This document shows, in pieces, positions 59,231 to 64,000 of a stretch of 64,000 nucleotides of DNA. How positions within the stretch are numbered: the stretch's first letter is position 1; the number at the start of each line of letters is the position of its first letter. The DNA is from Acorus gramineus. Its lineage: Eukaryota; Streptophyta; Magnoliopsida; Acorales; Acoraceae. Made by a program: the position numbers and the translations under genes. The notes below the pieces were generated by a model. It was not told where the DNA came from. It was given only the letters and a program-made list of their open reading frames with translations, and searched no databases. The stretch spans positions 219,533-283,532 of the forward strand of contig JAUJYN010000048.1 of assembly GCA_030737835.1 (NCBI GenBank), read 5' to 3'.

Positions 59231-62172
59231 TGTCACGCCCCAGGGCGGCCGTCCCCGGGACGTGGCAAGTGTATATATGATATCAGTAAACAGGAAACAA
59301 TAACATACTCACACAACAACTAAAATGACAACACAGATAAAAGCAGGGCTGACATAATATATACACCAAATGCGGAAGCTAAAAGACTGAATCTGTAATC
59401 AAAACATACTACAGACTCGATACATAATCATACGTCCTGTGAGAGCCAACATGTCCATATATACACAAATACAATCCATACAAAATCCAACTAGGTGCCC
59501 AAGCACAGAGATATATACATACAACAAAGAGAAGGGTGCTGATGGCCTCAAGACTCGAGGGACGTGGCGCTAACTCCGCTACTGGTGTAGTCGCTCGGGA
59601 AGCTCCTCCTTCAAGTCCTCCTCAGTGATCACTGAAAAAGATATTATGCGAGGGGTGAGCCACACGCTCAGTGAATAGCACAACCCATGCATACAGTTCA
59701 TATTAACCATATTTAATCAAGTCATAAGCCCCAAGGCGGCATAAACAACACAAATCTGGGGGTTCGTCACATCGCCGAACCCCATACCCTCACCCTCACC
59801 CTCACCCTCAATAGGTGACCAAGGATGTTGGGACTTAACAGGTTGATAATCATCCTCACACAATCCAGTGGGTCGCCGCATCGCCGGCCCACCATACCCT
59901 CACCCTCACCTCTCAATAGGTGACCTAGGCTCTTGGGACTGACTAGGCTGTTGGTCACCCTCGGTCCACCGATAGTCTCTCCCCACTCCGTAGGTCGTTT
60001 GGCCACTCCCACGTTCGGCGCAGTCCTTCTACCAAATCAGGAGGCGCCTACTGATGGAAGCCCCTGCACGGGACAACCTTTCCAACGCCGGGGTAGTCTC
60101 TACACGGATCCAACGAAGGGAACAGAACAGCCTATCCATCGCATATGATCCACTCGGATCCGCTGACAGCACATCTCTACAACTCTAATGTCTTGAATTC
60201 ATTCAGAATTCCTCCAGCGCGCATAACCAAGATGCGGGGAAATAAATAAGACATAAATGAGGAAAAGAGACCTTGGGAGGGTAACCTGAGGTCCCGATGT
60301 AGGACATCCCGCCAACCAAACAAGGAACATGGAGTACCCTAACCCGGGTCTCAATGTTAACCTCGCAAGGCCCCCTTATATTCCCCAAAGCATGCTAATA
60401 AATATTACAGTTTGCATTTAAATAAATAAATCAAACTAATAGGACGCATGCATAGGTCAGGGCTTTCCTAGCATGATAGCGAGGTGACAGGATGCACGGC
60501 TCATGCACAAAACCTAAGGGTGCAAGTCCCTAACATACAAGTCTAGGGCGGCATGCATTCTACACACACACACACATCATGCTTACAGGTATTATAAATA
60601 AAACAGTTAATACTAACTATCTGCCCCAGGGGAGGACGGTACACGCCCAAGTGCATGTATCGCCTCCCAAACTGGGTTGGGTTGTCCCACTCACCGGAAG
60701 TCGGGTCGACGCGTGACCGTCCGTCGAGATCTGCAAGACAGGGTATTAACTGGTGAGTAATAATCCACAATTACTACAAAATACACAAAAGCATACAAAA
60801 CCCACAAACAAACACCCCGGCAACCACCCGCACCCCCGGCAACCACCCGCACGGCCACCCGACCCCCCGGGTGCACCGCCGTGCCTCAGCCCGCGCACCC
60901 AGCGCCCCGCCGGCCTCTGCCCGCCGCCTGGACACGCCGCCGAGCCTCCCGGGTGCATCGCGCGCCCCCTGCGCCCCAGAGCAGCCGCCCGCGCGCACCC
61001 GCACGCCGTGCGCTGGCCCGCGAGCACCCCGCACGCCCCGCGCGCAGCGCCTCGCCCCGCGCACACCCCGCGCGCACCACCGCCGCCTCGCCGCGCCCCC
61101 GCGCACCACCCCTGCCTCGCTGGGCCCCGCGCGCACCCCGCGCGCACCCTGCACGACGCCCCTGCACGCACTGCCCTCTCGGCCATCACCCCCAGCACCG
61201 CTCGCCCAGCACCTCGCGCACAGCTGCTCGACCAGCACCTCGCGCACAGCTCGCCCAGCACCTCGCGCACAGCTGCTCGACCAGCACCTCACGCACAGCT
61301 CGCCCAGCGCCCGCACGCCCAACACACCCGCGCACAGCACGCCCAGCACGCACGCCCTGCTGGCCACCATCTCCCCCCGAGCGCACGCCCGCATGCACCG
61401 TGCCAGCGGCTGCGCCTGTGCTGCATGTGCTGCTGCCGGTGCTGCCTGCTGCCCGAGACCACCTTCCACCTTACCCGAGCACCTCTACCACCACCCACCG
61501 ACCTCCGACCACCACCCCAGCCCTCCGACGGCCACCCACAGCCGCCGACCACCACCCAACCCCAAAAACCCCCCCTATCAAGCATCTAAGCATGAAAAAG
61601 AGGGAAAGAAAGCTTACCGAGGGGAGGAAAGGATGTCCGGTAGCTCTCCGCGCACCGAAACTCCTCTCCAAGGGTCTCCACCACCGAGACCAACTCCCAC
61701 CTCCGATTTGGCTCAGATCTGAGGAGAAAAGGGGACGGATGGGAGGGCTAGGTTGGTCGAAATCGGGATTTGAAAGCACCGGGGTGTAGACCGATCTACA
61801 CTTCTTATGCTTTAGGTTTTTGGGTTTGAGGCCTCTAAGGGGCTCAAAAGGGAGAAAAAGGAGAGAGAGGAGAGAGGGAAAGCTTTGGTAGGGATGATGA
61901 ATAGTGCCATCAGATTTTTAGATCACCCTTTATATAGTAAGTGACTTAAAAACCCGGATACGCCCCGGAACTGTGAAATTTCAGAAACGTTGCCGGAATT
62001 CGATGAAATTTTCATGAGTGGCTTAAAATGGCACCAGGACACATAATATGCAGTTAGATTTTCAATCGGAGTCCTCTAGCTCAGGACGATAGCTAACAGT
62101 CCAAAATTTTGCGGTTCCGATCGAAAAATGCAAAAATTTTAAAAACTGCTAAAATGTGACACATATATAACA
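59231..62172 (-). mobile_element. Solo LTR, 2,942 bp, with 5-bp target duplication, nested in another LTR
   Basis: Complete from TGTCACGCCCC (59231) to CACATATATAACA (62172), with CCCTC on both sides (59226-59230 and 62173-62177). The host LTR reads smoothly across when the insert is ignored. It contains a full set of parts: acceptor block (acceptor 59632, TAG complement 59579-59581), 36-nt block 60695-60730, GC cassette, donor at 61617, leader, TATA box (61929-61936) and U3. No internal retrotransposon sequence remains, so it arose by LTR-LTR recombination. It is the best reference copy in the window. Confidence 0.92.
60731..61617 (-). other. Putative LTR intron 1 with GC cassette (solo LTR)
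   Basis: 887 bp between CCCTCG|GTAAGC and CTGTCTTGCAG|ATCTCG on the minus strand. The interior (60830-61480) is CpG-rich and includes a short tandem array of GCTCGCCCAGCACCTCGCGC-like units (61200-61310). Confidence 0.6.
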
Positions 62173-64000
62173 CCCTCACCCCTCAATAGGTGACATAGGC
62201 TCTTGGGACTGACTAGGCTGTTGGTCACCCTTGGTCCACCGATAGTCTCTCCCCACTCCGTGGGCCGTTTGGCCACTCCCACATTCAGTACAGTCCGTCT
62301 ACCAAATCAGGAGGTGCCTACTGATGGGAGCCCCTGCACGGGACAGCCTTTCTAACGCCGGGGTAGTATCTACACGGATCCAACGAAGGGAACTAAACAG
62401 CCCATCCATACGCATATGATCCACTCGGATCCGCCGACAACACATCTCAATCACTCTAATGTCTTGAATTCTTCAGAATTCCTCCAGCGCGCATAACCAG
62501 GATGAGGGGAAATTATATATAATAATAATAGGGAAAAGAAACCTTGGGAGGGCAACCTGAGGTCCCGATATAGGACATCCCGCCAACCAAACAAGGAACA
62601 CGGAGTACCCTAGCCCGGGTCTCAATGTTTACCTCGCAAGGCCCCCTTATATTCCCTAAGGCATGCTAACAATATCATAGGCTTGCATTTAATTAAATAA
62701 ATCAAACTAATAGGTCGCATGCATAGGTCGAGGCTTTCCTAGCATGATAACAAGGTGACAGGATGCACGGCTCATGCACATATCCTAAGGGTGCAAGTCC
62801 CTAACATACAAGTCTAGGGTGGCATGCATTCTACACACTAATCATGCTTGCACAGATTTCATATTAATCAGTTAATATTAACTATGTGCCCCAGGGGAGG
62901 ACGGTATACGCCCAAGTGCATATAGCGCCTCCCAACTGGGTTGGGTTGTCCCACTCACCGATAACCGGGTCGTCGTGCGACCGTCCGTCAAGATCTGCAA
63001 GACAGGGTAATCAACTCGGTGAGTAAAATATACAAATACCCCAAAAATACACTAAAAATACACAATACTCAGGCAAACATACATACGGCCCGTACGCACG
63101 CGAGCCCGAGCACCCCAACTCATTCCCGAACCCCCCGGGCAGCCGCACGCACGGCCACCCGCACGCACGCCAGTACCATCGGCGCACTGCCGCGCGCCTG
63201 CCCGCACGCCCCGACGCACTGCCGCACGCACGCGCAAGCTTGCGCGCGCCCGCACGAACCGCGCGTTCAGCCCAGCGCGCCCCCGCGCGCACTGCGCGCA
63301 CGCCCCAGCACGCGTACGCACTGGTCCCCAGCTCCACGCCCAGGCGCATGCCCAGGCGCCCTGCCCCGCACCCAGGCGTAGTGCCCAGGTGCCCTGCCCG
63401 CGCGCGCGCATGCTCGCGCGCACGCCCGCGCGCACTCTCGCGCACCCCCCCCCCCCGCTCGCGCCAGCACCCGCGAGCACCTGCGCGACCACTCCGCGCG
63501 CACCCGCGCACCCGCACGCACGCACCCGCGCGCCCGACTGCGCTCGCCAGCGCTCGCCTGCGCCCGCCTGCGCGCGCGCAGACCGCGCCCAGCGCGCGCC
63601 CAAGCCCTCTTAACCCCTTTTTCACCCCTTTCAACCTCTCACACACACCCAAACACCCCTACCTAGCATGCATGACTTTCCCACAACCCCTTAAGCCAAG
63701 AAAACCAAGAAAAAAGGAGGGGAGGAGCTCACCTTGGGAGGGAAAAGAAAGGGAGAGGTTCGAGGGCCCTTCGCGCACCGAAACGCCGCCACCGGAACCA
63801 CCACCACCTCCACTCAGCCTCCTCAGCCTCCTCTTCAGCCCTCTATGGCAGCAAAAACAGGGGGGGGAGATCATGCAAAGAGAGCTTGATATAGAGGGGA
63901 GAACAACAACACAACAACACAAAGACAAAGATCCACCACCACTAGCACCTCCACCCTCTCCATCTCTTTGAAGCATAAACCCAAACACATGGGGTGCAAA
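62173..64000 (-). mobile_element. Main-family LTR (second subtype), right segment, running out of the window
   Basis: Continuation of the LTR that starts at 58473. It has a single ~167-bp unit (62550-62650), the 36-nt block 62959-62994, a GC cassette (63080-63600), and a donor CCCAAG|GTGAGCTCC at 63732. The leader beyond (63733-64000) differs from other copies and contains GGT/GAGGCT-rich repeats. The LTR end lies beyond 64000. Confidence 0.75.
62995..63732 (-). other. Putative LTR intron 1 with GC cassette (right-edge LTR)
   Basis: 738 bp between CCCAAG|GTGAGC and CTGTCTTGCAG|ATCTTG on the minus strand. The donor differs from sister copies (GTGAG instead of GTAAG) but lies at the same place. 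Confidence 0.55.

Noticed and set aside
60746-61789. Several overlapping frames of 170-300 codons on both strands
   Set aside because: All lie in the GC cassette of the solo LTR and read as proline/alanine/arginine repeats on both strands.
2557-64000. CRISPR-like spaced repeats in LTR tandem regions
   Set aside because: Eukaryotic nuclear DNA with transposons and introns; the units are adjacent or diverged, without regular spacers.

Overview
This is a stretch of nuclear DNA from a flowering plant. It holds one convincing intact host gene, a four-exon bHLH transcription factor, and otherwise consists of AT-rich intergenic DNA and transposable elements of typical plant families (hAT, Mutator-like, CACTA, Tourist-like MITEs, Ty1-copia, Ty3-gypsy chromovirus). 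The GC-rich first exon and lower GC in later exons of the bHLH gene would fit a monocot, but I cannot name the species.

Layout. 1-1.98 kb: AT-rich DNA with a microsatellite and a small hAT-type element with perfect 8-bp target duplication. 1.98-8.2 kb: a pile of minus-strand Ty3-gypsy remains (long LTR, chromodomain, reverse transcriptase, gag with zinc knuckle). 8.2-19.7 kb: AT-rich DNA with a 916-bp MITE, a 1.03-kb near-palindromic Mutator-like element with 9-bp target duplication and a small palindrome. 19.75-22.92 kb: the bHLH gene on the minus strand; its distal upstream region carries a ~0.7-kb tandem duplication (23.37-24.77 kb). 24.8-28.9 kb: AT-rich DNA with a fold-back region. 28.94-31.91 kb: a broken Ty1-copia element with LTRs, primer-binding site and a MITE in its leader. 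32.3-39.9 kb: two more copies of that MITE family, a fold-back element and a 3.85-kb non-autonomous CACTA transposon with TGT target duplication and decayed transposase exons. 41.9-64 kb: a nested mass of Ty3-gypsy LTRs in both orientations, including one solo LTR with clean 5-bp target duplication inside another LTR. A coiled-coil/transmembrane ORF (51.85-52.12 kb) and a short unexplained segment (48.7-49.65 kb) may be pieces of a disrupted host gene.

The most unusual observation is in the long LTRs. Each copy of the main family carries the same exon/intron-like layout downstream of its TATA box: a leader ending in a GTAAG or GTGAG donor, a hypervariable CpG-rich tract of 0.4-0.9 kb, a pyrimidine-rich AG acceptor, an exon-like block of exactly 36 nt in all seven copies that retain it, a GTGAGT donor, about 1.0-1.3 kb of sequence, and a second acceptor preceded by a conserved branch-point-like block. 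A different LTR family at 42.6-44.9 kb shares that acceptor module. This points to spliced transcripts starting in the LTR. A caution: 44.1-46.3 kb is full of homopolymer runs that replace normal sequence present in sister LTRs, which looks like a sequencing or assembly fault.
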